DNA of 54,843 nucleotides from Aquabacterium sp. A7-Y (GTDB lineage Bacteria > Pseudomonadota > Gammaproteobacteria > Burkholderiales > Burkholderiaceae_C). The first letter of the stretch is position 1, and each line of letters starts with the position of its first letter. Positions 18,104 through 26,374 of the stretch are shown piece after piece. The position numbers and the translations under genes are program-made. The stretch lies in assembly GCF_026153205.1 (NCBI RefSeq), contig NZ_JAPFBW010000040.1, positions 1 through 54,843 of the forward strand, written 5' to 3'. The notes under the pieces are model-generated. The model did not search any database. It was given only the letters and a program-made list of their open reading frames with translations, and had not been told where the DNA came from.

Positions 18104-20059
18104 ATGAACGACACCGCCTCCGCCCTGCGACTGCCCGCGCACACCGCCCCGACCTCGCAGCTGCGCCTGGCGCTGTTGCGCTGCACGCTCTCGCTGCTGC
18201 AGCGTGCCACCCGCTTGCTGGCGCCGCTGGACGAGCTGCTGGCGCGTTTTCCGGGGCTGCAGGTGCACGTTGACGCCGCGGCCACCTCCGGCCTCGACGG
18301 CCTGACGCTGGAGGCAGCGGTCGCGCGACTCGACGAGCGCCTGTGGGGCGCGGGCAGCGCGACGCAGCAGCCGCTGGCCCGCTTGCGCGACGCCCTGGCG
18401 CTCGATGCAGAGGGGCTCGACACCTTCCTGCTGTGTGTGCTGGCCGACGAGGACCTGTCGCTCGGCCCGCTGATCGAAGCGCTGCGGGGCCACGATGGCC
18501 GACCCACGCGCGCCTGCCTGCCCGCCACCGACGACGACCGTGTGCCGGTGGCGTTGGACCGGTTGCTCGCCGCTGGCTTCGTCACCGAACAGAGCGTCGG
18601 CCGCTGGCGCGTGCTGGCGGTGCCGCCCGCGGTGTGGCAGGCCGCGCAAGGGAATGCGCCAGGGTGGGCGCCGCCGCAAGCCTTGCCGCGCTGGAGCGAA
18701 CTGATCCTGCCGCCGGGGCTGCAGTCCGCCGCGCAGCACACGCAAGTGCAGCATGCGCCGGAGCATGTGTGCTGGGCCTTGCGCGGCCCCGCGGGCAGCG
18801 GGCGCCGGGCACTGGCCGGTGCCCTCGCGCGCAGCGCCGGGCTGGGGCGGCTCGAAGCCATCGAGGGTGAAGAGCCGCTGCAGCTGGCCGCGCGCGCCAC
18901 CTTGCTCGGCGCAATGCCGCTGCTGACCCTGTCGCCCGCTGCCGGCGAGCAGCTCCGGCTGCCGCCGCTGCCCGGCCTGCGTGCGCCGCTTGCGGTGAAG
19001 CTGCCGCTGCAAGGCGGACTGGCCGCTGAAGGGCGCGTGCTGCGCTGGCTGGAGCTGCCGATGCCCGACCTCGACGAGCGCCGCCGTCATTGGCGCATGG
19101 CGCGGCGATCCGACCAGGTCGACGAGGCGCTGGTCAGCCTGCGCCTGCCACGCGGCCACATTCACCGCATCGCCGCGCAGACGCGCGGTGACGACGCGGC
19201 CACCGTGGCGGCGGAGGTGGACGCCCAGGGCCGCTTCCTGCTCGACGGCCTGGCGCAGCGCGTGCCGCCGCTGCGGGTGCAGGAATCGCTGGAGGTCGGC
19301 GACGAACTGCAGCAGGAGTTCGACCTGTTGCTCGCGCGCTGCCGCCACCGGGAGGCGCTGCACGGCCTGCTGCCCGCGGCGTTTGGCCATGCCGGCGCGA
19401 CCGGTGTGCGCGCGCTGTTCAAGGGCCTCAGCGGCACCGGCAAGACCCTGGCCGCACGCCAGCTCGCCGCGGCGCTGAGGCGGCCGCTGTACCGCGTGGA
19501 CCTGGCGGCCACGGTGAGCAAGTACATCGGGGAGACCGAGCGCAACCTGGAGCGTGTGTTCGAGGCCGCCGAAACGCTGGACATCGTGCTGCTGCTCGAC
19601 GAAGGCGACGCGCTGATGGCCGGCCGCACCGGCGTCTCGAACGCCAACGACCGCTACGCCAACCTCGAGACCAACTATCTGCTGCAGCGGCTGGAGCGCT
19701 ACGACGGCGTCCTGGTCGTGACGACCAACGCGGCCGATCGCATCGACCCCGCGTTCGCGCGCCGTATGGACGTGACGCTGGAGTTCGCGCCGCCCGATGC
19801 GCAGACGCGGCACCGGCTGTGGTGCGCGCACCTGCCGGCCGGTCATGCAGTGGAGGACACGGCGCTCGACGAGCTGGCGCTGCGCTGTACGCTCACCGGC
19901 GGCCAGATCCGCAACGCGGCGTTGCAAGCCACGCTGCTGGCGCTGGAGCGCAGGTCTGGGGCCGGCGTGGGTGTCGATGAACTGGCTACGGCCTTGCGGC
20001 GAGAGTACCGGCGGGCCGGGCAGGCCTGCCCTTCGTTGAGCTTTGGGGCGTGGTCATGA
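18104..20059 (+). CDS. AAA+ ATPase of the injection system (Afp15 type)
   Basis: A 651-residue protein with two ATPase-like halves. The C-terminal half is intact: Walker A GLSGTGKT at residues 441-448, Walker B IVLLLDEGDAL near 495-505, sensor VVTTNAADRIDPAFARRMD with an arginine-finger pair. The first half holds a decayed P-loop, GPAGSGRR (228-235), lacking the lysine. N-terminal helices (1-200) precede. This is the layout of the CDC48-like ATPase present in nearly all eCIS loci, thought to act in particle assembly or cargo loading. GAGGG precedes the ATG. The effector gene starts inside its stop region (20056), so ATPase and cargo are translated together. Confidence 0.93.
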   Translation: MNDTASALRLPAHTAPTSQLRLALLRCTLSLLQRATRLLAPLDELLARFPGLQVHVDAAATSGLDGLTLEAAVARLDERLWGAGSATQQPLARLRDALALDAEGLDTFLLCVLADEDLSLGPLIEALRGHDGRPTRACLPATDDDRVPVALDRLLAAGFVTEQSVGRWRVLAVPPAVWQAAQGNAPGWAPPQALPRWSELILPPGLQSAAQHTQVQHAPEHVCWALRGPAGSGRRALAGALARSAGLGRLEAIEGEEPLQLAARATLLGAMPLLTLSPAAGEQLRLPPLPGLRAPLAVKLPLQGGLAAEGRVLRWLELPMPDLDERRRHWRMARRSDQVDEALVSLRLPRGHIHRIAAQTRGDDAATVAAEVDAQGRFLLDGLAQRVPPLRVQESLEVGDELQQEFDLLLARCRHREALHGLLPAAFGHAGATGVRALFKGLSGTGKTLAARQLAAALRRPLYRVDLAATVSKYIGETERNLERVFEAAETLDIVLLLDEGDALMAGRTGVSNANDRYANLETNYLLQRLERYDGVLVVTTNAADRIDPAFARRMDVTLEFAPPDAQTRHRLWCAHLPAGHAVEDTALDELALRCTLTGGQIRNAALQATLLALERRSGAGVGVDELATALRREYRRAGQACPSLSFGAWS

Positions 20060-23000
20060 GTGGGGCCTTGGCCGTGGCACCCGAGGCGGTGCACAGCGCG
20101 TTCCGTGGCGGCAGCAGCGCTGCAGGCGTACAGCGCGCGCCGCTGCGCGTGTCCTCGCCCGAAGATGCGAGCGAGCGAGAGGCAACGACGGCGGCACGTG
20201 CAGTGATGACGATGAGCGCGCCGTCGCTGTCGCGCGCGGTGCCGGGGATCATCCATCGCAGCTCAGCGCGTAGCGGCAGTGCGGCAGTGCTGCCCGGGGG
20301 GCCGGCCGGCGGGCAGCCGCTGCCAGCCCGTGTGCGCCGCTTCATGGAGCCGCGCTTCGGTGCGGATTTCGGGTCGGTGCGTGTGCACGCCGATGCGCAG
20401 GCCGCGCTGGCCAGCCGCAACCTCGGTGCGCGCGCCTTCGCCACCGGCAACCGCATCTTCTTTGGCAGCGGCCAGTACCAGCCCGACACATTGGCCGGCC
20501 AAGAACTCATTGCGCACGAGTTGGCGCACACGGTACAGCAGGGCGCAGCGCCGCGCGCCGCCGTGCAGCGCAGCGCGGACCTGACGCTGACGCCGCAGCC
20601 GGCCGGCTCGATCCAGCGCCTGGGCCTGAGCGACATCCTCGACGGCCTGGCCGAGCTGGCCGCCAACGTGCCCGGCTTCACGCTGCTCACGCTGATCATC
20701 GGGCGCAACCCGATCAACATGCGTGCCGTCGACCGTAGCTTCGTGAATGTGCTGCGTGCCTTAATGGGCCTCATTCCCGGCGGCGAGATCCTGTTCCAGG
20801 TGCTGGAGCGCTACGGCATCATGACGCGCCTGGGCCACTGGGTGGTGGGGCAGACCAGCGCGCTCGGGTTGAGCTTCCAGGCCGTGCGCGATGCGTTCAC
20901 GCGCTTCACCGATTCGCTGAGCTGGAGAGACATCTTCCATCCTGGTGACGTATGGCGGCGGGCGCGCAGAATCTTCACGCCGCTGATCGACCGCATCGGC
21001 ACGTTGGTAGACCGCTTGGTCACACAGGCCATCACCTGGCTCAAGGAAACCTTTCTGGCACCGCTGGCCAGCTTCTGCCGCCAGATTCGCGGTTATGAGC
21101 TCGTGACGGTGATGCTGGGGCGCGACCCCTTCACCGGTGCGCCCGTGCCGCGCACTGCCTTGACGGTGGTGCGGGCTTTCGCTGGGTTCATTCCCGGCGG
21201 CACAGAGAAGGTGGACCAGCTCGTGCAGTCCGGTGCGTTGGAGCGGGCCTATGCCTGGTTCACTTTGGAAACCCAGACGCGCAACCTTACCTGGTCCCGT
21301 GTATCGGGCACCTTCGCCGCGGCGTGGGCATCGTTGCAGATCGACGATGTGTTGCACCCGATCGCGACCTTACAGCGCATCGTGGGCCTGTTCCGGCCGC
21401 TGCTGGCCGACCTGGTCGGATTCGCCGGTGTCGCGCTGCTCAAGCTGCTCGAGCTGATTTTCGAGGCAGCGATGGGCGCTGGAGGCCGCCGTGTCCTCAC
21501 GATCCTCTCCCGTGTGCGTGGGACCTTTGTGACCATCATCCACGATCCGGTGGGATTCCTGCGCAACCTCCTTGGTGCGGTCGGCCGAGGTGTACGCCAA
21601 TTCATGACCCACATCCTCGCGCACCTTCGCACTGGCGTGATCGCCTGGCTCACCGGTCCGGTGGCCCGCGCCGGCGTCCAGATGCCCGAGCGTTGGGACC
21701 TGCGCGGGATTGTGTGGTTTGTGCTGCAGGTTCTTGGCATCACGTGGCCGCGCGTGCGTGAGAAGCTGGTACGGCTGATGGGCGAGCGGCCAGTCGCCGC
21801 GCTCGAAGCGGGGTTCCAGTTGGTGCAGGAAGTTCGCCAGCGTGGCCTGGTGCAGGCGCTGCGCGAGCGCGTGAGCGAGTTCTTCGGTGGCCTGCAAGAG
21901 ACAGCGCTGGGTGCGATCCGCGGTTTCATCCAGCGGCGGCTGGTGGTGGCCGGCATCACGCAGCTGCTGTCGATGCTGAACCCGGTGGGAGCCATCATCC
22001 AGGCCATCATCAAGACCTACACGACGATCCAGTTCTTCATCCAGCGCATCAACCAGATCCTCGACCTGGTGGAGTCGATCGTGAACTCCATCGCTGCCAT
22101 CGCCTCCGGCGCCATCGGCGCGGCGGCCAACTTCGTCGAGCACACGATGGCGCGCACGATCCCCGTGATTCTCGACTTCCTGGCGCGGTTCATCGGGCTG
22201 GGGGATGTGGGGGCGCATATTCAGCGCACGATCCGCGAGCTGCAGGCCAGCGTTGACCGCATGCTCGACCGCGCGGTGGACTGGATCCGCAACCAGGCGC
22301 GCAACCTGGCCAGTCGCCTGCTGGGCGGAGACCCAAGCGTGCCGCAACAGCAACGGTTGCAGAACGGTGTGCGCGAGGGCACGCAGGCGGTGAACCGGTT
22401 GTCGGGTACCTGGATCGGACTTGCGGTGATCAGGCCGGTGCTCGCCGCGATACGCCTGCGCCATAACCTGCAACGGCTCGACGCAGAGCCGCGCGATGGG
22501 CGCTGGGCCGTTGTCGGCGTGGTCAACCCAACGCTGGCCGAGCTGTCGACCAAACTCGTTGACACGACCACCATAGGCGCCTTGCAGCGTACCTACGACC
22601 CGGTGAACGTGAGCCGCTTCGGCACCGTCGCCACCGTAGTAAGCCTCAGCCAGATCGGCAGTCCGCGGCCTCCGACAGCTGAGGGCAACGCCATCTGGAA
22701 CCGGCTGCGTCGGCGCATGCTCAGCGCGGGCGGTGAGTACTATGTGCGAGGCCACCTGATCAACGGCACCTTCGGCGGTCCCGGCAACGACTGGCGCAAC
22801 CTGACACCGCTGACCCAACGCGCGAACAACAGCTCGATCGCATCAATGTTGCGCACGTTCGAGCGGCCGGTGCGTGACGCGGTCAGGAGCGGTGCCGTGG
22901 TGACGATTCGTGTCGAAGCCGGCTACCGGCCGGCAGGGCGAGCTGCCGTGGTGGCCGCTCTGCGCGCTGGAACGACCACGATCCCCGGCCGCTCCGCGGC

Positions 23001-23418
23001 TCAACACAATGCGATAGCCGACGTGATCGAAGCCGAGGAGGCCGTGCCGGCCGAGGTTGTGGCCACTGGTACCGTGCGTCGCGGCACGAGCACGACTCCG
23101 TTGCCTCCCAGCCGTACGCAAAACGCGATCGACACCGATCTGGCGCGCTACTTCCTCGTCGCAGCACCGGGCTCGTCGGCCGTCAAGGCCCCCGCCACTC
23201 GTCGCGTGGTCAATTTGAGTACCGCCAACGCGGCAACGATGGCGACGCTTGCAGGCATGGACACGGTCAAAGCGGCACAGGTTATCGCCGCCCGCCCGGC
23301 AAGCGGTTTCGTCGATCGCGATGACTTTGTCGCGAAGATGGATCATGCGGGACTGCCCGGCGCGTCGCTACTTCATAGCATGGTGAGCACCGCCAATGTC
23401 CGCATCATCTACCGCTAG
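20056..23418 (+). CDS. Candidate injected effector: DUF4157 / helical modules / NUC1-type endonuclease / helix-hairpin-helix
   Basis: A 1120-residue protein. The ATG at 20056 overlaps the ATPase stop; an in-frame GTG six bases upstream is less likely. Residues about 85-170 are a DUF4157 (eCIS core) domain with IAHELAHTVQQG, zinc-protease-like HExxH at 154-158. Two copies of a module (GFTLLTLIIGRNP...GLIPGG from about 207 and GYELVTVMLGRDP...GFIPGG from about 346) follow. Residues 400-760 are long amphipathic helices, including NPVGAIIQAIIKTYTTIQFF. Residues about 870-965 match the DNA/RNA non-specific endonuclease pattern: YVRGHLINGTFGGPG with putative catalytic His900, then NLTPLTQRANN, then FERPVRDAV. 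Residues about 1055-1095 (MATLAGMDTVKAAQVIAARP then GFVDRDDFV) form a helix-hairpin-helix, often DNA-binding. DUF4157 proteins are known eCIS-linked cargo candidates; DNA cleavage in the target is inferred. No immunity gene follows. Confidence 0.85.
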   Translation: MSGALAVAPEAVHSAFRGGSSAAGVQRAPLRVSSPEDASEREATTAARAVMTMSAPSLSRAVPGIIHRSSARSGSAAVLPGGPAGGQPLPARVRRFMEPRFGADFGSVRVHADAQAALASRNLGARAFATGNRIFFGSGQYQPDTLAGQELIAHELAHTVQQGAAPRAAVQRSADLTLTPQPAGSIQRLGLSDILDGLAELAANVPGFTLLTLIIGRNPINMRAVDRSFVNVLRALMGLIPGGEILFQVLERYGIMTRLGHWVVGQTSALGLSFQAVRDAFTRFTDSLSWRDIFHPGDVWRRARRIFTPLIDRIGTLVDRLVTQAITWLKETFLAPLASFCRQIRGYELVTVMLGRDPFTGAPVPRTALTVVRAFAGFIPGGTEKVDQLVQSGALERAYAWFTLETQTRNLTWSRVSGTFAAAWASLQIDDVLHPIATLQRIVGLFRPLLADLVGFAGVALLKLLELIFEAAMGAGGRRVLTILSRVRGTFVTIIHDPVGFLRNLLGAVGRGVRQFMTHILAHLRTGVIAWLTGPVARAGVQMPERWDLRGIVWFVLQVLGITWPRVREKLVRLMGERPVAALEAGFQLVQEVRQRGLVQALRERVSEFFGGLQETALGAIRGFIQRRLVVAGITQLLSMLNPVGAIIQAIIKTYTTIQFFIQRINQILDLVESIVNSIAAIASGAIGAAANFVEHTMARTIPVILDFLARFIGLGDVGAHIQRTIRELQASVDRMLDRAVDWIRNQARNLASRLLGGDPSVPQQQRLQNGVREGTQAVNRLSGTWIGLAVIRPVLAAIRLRHNLQRLDAEPRDGRWAVVGVVNPTLAELSTKLVDTTTIGALQRTYDPVNVSRFGTVATVVSLSQIGSPRPPTAEGNAIWNRLRRRMLSAGGEYYVRGHLINGTFGGPGNDWRNLTPLTQRANNSSIASMLRTFERPVRDAVRSGAVVTIRVEAGYRPAGRAAVVAALRAGTTTIPGRSAAQHNAIADVIEAEEAVPAEVVATGTVRRGTSTTPLPPSRTQNAIDTDLARYFLVAAPGSSAVKAPATRRVVNLSTANAATMATLAGMDTVKAAQVIAARPASGFVDRDDFVAKMDHAGLPGASLLHSMVSTANVRIIYR

Positions 23419-26374
23419 CCGAGCGCTGTTGCCGGATCACTCGGCGCTGCCCGCGTGGAGCGGGGCGCACGCGAGCGAACTCATCCTCGTCGTCGGCTGC
23501 GGCACATCGGCAGCACTCGTCACCGCCTTTCCGAGCCTCACGACCATCGGTGTCAACGACGTCGGTCGCCTCTTTGACCCCACCTACCTAGTAGTCGTGA
23601 ACCCACGCAACCAGTTCAAGGCCGACCGCTTTCGGTACGTCGAACGCTCCAAAGCTCTGGCTTTGTTCACGCAGCTCGACCTCGGCCCTGTCGATCCATC
23701 CGTCGTACGCTTTCGTCTCGGCCGCTACGGCGGCACGGAGTTCGACGTTGATGGGGTGCTCCACTACACCCAGAACTCGCCCTATGTCGCGGTGTGCCTG
23801 GCCGCCCACATGGGCGCGCGCCGCATTGGCCTGATCGGCGTGGATTTCACCGACCATCACTTCTTTGCCGCCACCGGCCGCCATGCACTCGCAAGCCGGC
23901 TTGCACAGATCGACCAGGAGTACGGCGCGCTGGCCGAGGCGCTGCGCCGGCAGGGCGTGGAGTTGGTGAACCTCAGCCCCGCAAGCCGGCTGCAAAGCTT
24001 GCCACGCCTGTCGCAAGAGGCATTCACCGGAGGCGCATGCGCTGTGGCGGCGCCGGTGCGGCGCCAACGCGTCTTCGTCGTGAACTACCGCTTCCTCTCT
24101 TGCGGCGAGGTCTTCGCCGACGGCCTGCGCCACGCAGCCGCCGAGCTCGGCGTGGACCATGCCGACGCTTACTGGGACGAACCACGCCTGCCCGAGAAGG
24201 TGGCCGCCTTCCACCCCGACCTGCTGATGGTGGTGCACGGTCGTCGCTTCGCTCAGAAGTGGCGCGACCACTTCCGCGCCTACCGCACGGCGGTGTGGCT
24301 CACCGACGAACCCTACGAAGTAGATGACACCGAGCGCTGGTCGTCGGGCTTCGATGCGGTGTTCGCCAATGATCCCACCACGCTGCACCGCCACCGCAAC
24401 GCGCACTACCTGCCGGTGTGCTTTGACCCCAAGGTGCACCACAGCAGCGATGAACCAAGGCCCTATAAGGTCGGCTTCATCGGCGGCTACAACGCCACGC
24501 GCGAACGTTTCCTGCTCACGCTGGCCGAGGCCGGCCTGCTCGGCTACGTGGTCGGCGGGCCCTGGCGTGCTCCGGCACTGCGGCAGCTGTGTCTGGCCAC
24601 CAACATCCCGCCCGGCCGCACCGCCGATCTCTACCGCCAGACCGAGAACGTGGTCAACGTGTTCCGCGAGACCCATCACTTCAACACCCAGCACGTGCCC
24701 GCCCACGCAATGAACCCGCGCATCTATGAGGCACTGGCATGCGGCGCCGCGGTGGTGTCCGAGCGCCGGGCAGAGATCGGCGAGGTGTTTCCCGAGTTGC
24801 CGCAGTTCGACAGCCCCGAGGAACTGGTGTCCATCGTCCAGCACCTGCTGGCCGACCGCGAGGCGCTCGCGACGCTGCGCCGGCAATGCGCCGCTCACCT
24901 GGACGGCCACCGCTACCGCGACCGTCTTGCGCGCGTACTGGCAATCACGACCCAACACAAGCCCACCGAGGAGCCCAGCATGCAGCCCGTTGCGATCGCA
25001 CCTTCGCCGCCTGCAGCCCCCACGCTGCCGCTGGTAGCCGGCCGTGCACCGCCAGCCGCACGCCCGGAGCCCTTGCCTTTCACCGCGCCTCCTAGGCGCA
25101 ACCTGCTCTACCACATCTGGCCAGTGCGCGGCAGCACCTGGCGCTGGAACCTCGACGAGCTGAAGCGCCGCATCGATCTCTTCAACGGCCGCCGCATCAT
25201 CGGCATCGTCTGCGACGCCCGCTCGGAGCCGGCCGAAGCGGTACAGGCCGACCTGGACGGCCACGGCTGCGAGTTTGTCGTCGCCCCGAACGACGAGCGC
25301 GGGGAAGCGATCACCTTCACGTCCATGCTCGAACGCGTGGCCTCGACCGAGCACAACGAGCTGTCGTTCTACGCCCACGCCAAGGGTGTGAAGTACGAGC
25401 CGCAGTTTCCGCCCAGCGTGCGCCGCTGGGCCGAGGTGCAGTACGGCGTGCTGCTCGACCACTGGCCCGCGGTGAAGGAGCAGCTGCAGCGCCACGCGAT
25501 GACGGGGATCTTCCGCAAGCACGGGCGCTTCGGCAACCACCACAACCTGGGTGACTGGCACTACAGCGGCACCTTTTTCTGGATGCGCCATGCGCATGTG
25601 TTCCGCCGCCGCTGGCAGGACGTGCCCCAGTTCTATGGCGGCGTGGAGGCCTGGCCCGGCACGCTGTTCCACCGCGACGAGACCGGCTGCCTGCTGCTCG
25701 ACCAACTGCGCGAACTGCCCTACCAGGACCGCTTCTGGTCGCAGCGTGGCGAGCCCGCGTTCCGCCAATGGCAGGCGGGTGTCCGGCCGGTGCCCGTGCC
25801 GCAGGACCTCGCCATGCCCCGACCCTTCGACGGCCACACCGCGCCGCGGCTGGAGCAGAAGCCCGAGGAGTTTGCGTGGTGGATCGATCGCCTGCTGCAC
25901 GACAACGTGCGCAGCCTGCTGATGGTGGGCGGGGGCTGGGGCGGCGAGGAGTGGCACATCCTGCGTCGCTTCCACGAAGCCGGGCGCGAGATCGCGATCA
26001 CCACGCTCGCCGCCACCGAGCGGCGCGAGTGGCACGAAGCAGCGCGCGACGCCGAGGCCCGCTACGGCCAGGCACCATCGCTCGTCGTGGGCAACACGGG
26101 CGACCCAGGTATCGAAACCCGGCTGAACGCGCACTGCGATGCCGTCTTCATCGACGGCGACCATGGCTACCGCGGCTGCCGGCAGGACTTCGAGTTCGCG
26201 CGGCGTCTGCAGCCGCGGCTGATCGGCCTGCACGACATCGTCGATTCCGACTGGCATGCCCATGCGCGCTGCTGCGTCTCGCGCCTGTGGGCCGAGCTGC
26301 AGGGCAGCGAAGCGACCGAGCAACGGGTCTCGGCCGACTGGGGCGGCATCGGCATCGTGGCATGTGCGCGATGA
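23396..26374 (+). CDS. Multidomain glycosyltransferase / methyltransferase
   Basis: A 992-residue protein overlapping the effector by 23 bases in another frame. Residues 1-205 resemble DUF115/MptE-like domains (LILVVGCGTSAALV, GVNDVGRLFDPTYLVVVNP, GARRIGLIGVDFTDHHF). Residues about 222-525 look like a CgeB-type GT-B glycosyltransferase, with NVVNVFRETHHFN and NPRIYEALACGAAVVSERRA as the donor-binding part. After a proline-rich linker (530-565), residues 570-790 open LYHIWPVRGSTWRWNLDELK and are of unknown function, with YAHAKGVKYEPQFPPSVRRW inside. Residues about 838-985 are a Methyltransf_24-like domain (SLLMVGGGWGGEEWHILRRF, FIDGDHGYRGCRQDFEFARR, LIGLHDIVDSD). It may modify surface glycans or the particle itself. 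The overlap shows that it belongs to the same operon. Confidence 0.78.
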   Translation: MSASSTASRALLPDHSALPAWSGAHASELILVVGCGTSAALVTAFPSLTTIGVNDVGRLFDPTYLVVVNPRNQFKADRFRYVERSKALALFTQLDLGPVDPSVVRFRLGRYGGTEFDVDGVLHYTQNSPYVAVCLAAHMGARRIGLIGVDFTDHHFFAATGRHALASRLAQIDQEYGALAEALRRQGVELVNLSPASRLQSLPRLSQEAFTGGACAVAAPVRRQRVFVVNYRFLSCGEVFADGLRHAAAELGVDHADAYWDEPRLPEKVAAFHPDLLMVVHGRRFAQKWRDHFRAYRTAVWLTDEPYEVDDTERWSSGFDAVFANDPTTLHRHRNAHYLPVCFDPKVHHSSDEPRPYKVGFIGGYNATRERFLLTLAEAGLLGYVVGGPWRAPALRQLCLATNIPPGRTADLYRQTENVVNVFRETHHFNTQHVPAHAMNPRIYEALACGAAVVSERRAEIGEVFPELPQFDSPEELVSIVQHLLADREALATLRRQCAAHLDGHRYRDRLARVLAITTQHKPTEEPSMQPVAIAPSPPAAPTLPLVAGRAPPAARPEPLPFTAPPRRNLLYHIWPVRGSTWRWNLDELKRRIDLFNGRRIIGIVCDARSEPAEAVQADLDGHGCEFVVAPNDERGEAITFTSMLERVASTEHNELSFYAHAKGVKYEPQFPPSVRRWAEVQYGVLLDHWPAVKEQLQRHAMTGIFRKHGRFGNHHNLGDWHYSGTFFWMRHAHVFRRRWQDVPQFYGGVEAWPGTLFHRDETGCLLLDQLRELPYQDRFWSQRGEPAFRQWQAGVRPVPVPQDLAMPRPFDGHTAPRLEQKPEEFAWWIDRLLHDNVRSLLMVGGGWGGEEWHILRRFHEAGREIAITTLAATERREWHEAARDAEARYGQAPSLVVGNTGDPGIETRLNAHCDAVFIDGDHGYRGCRQDFEFARRLQPRLIGLHDIVDSDWHAHARCCVSRLWAELQGSEATEQRVSADWGGIGIVACAR

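Noticed and set aside
16109-19927. A 1272-codon open frame on the minus strand opposite the eCIS genes
   Set aside because: Low-complexity Arg/Gln/His/Ala protein with no family pattern; the plus strand genes have clear motifs. It is a by-product of high GC.
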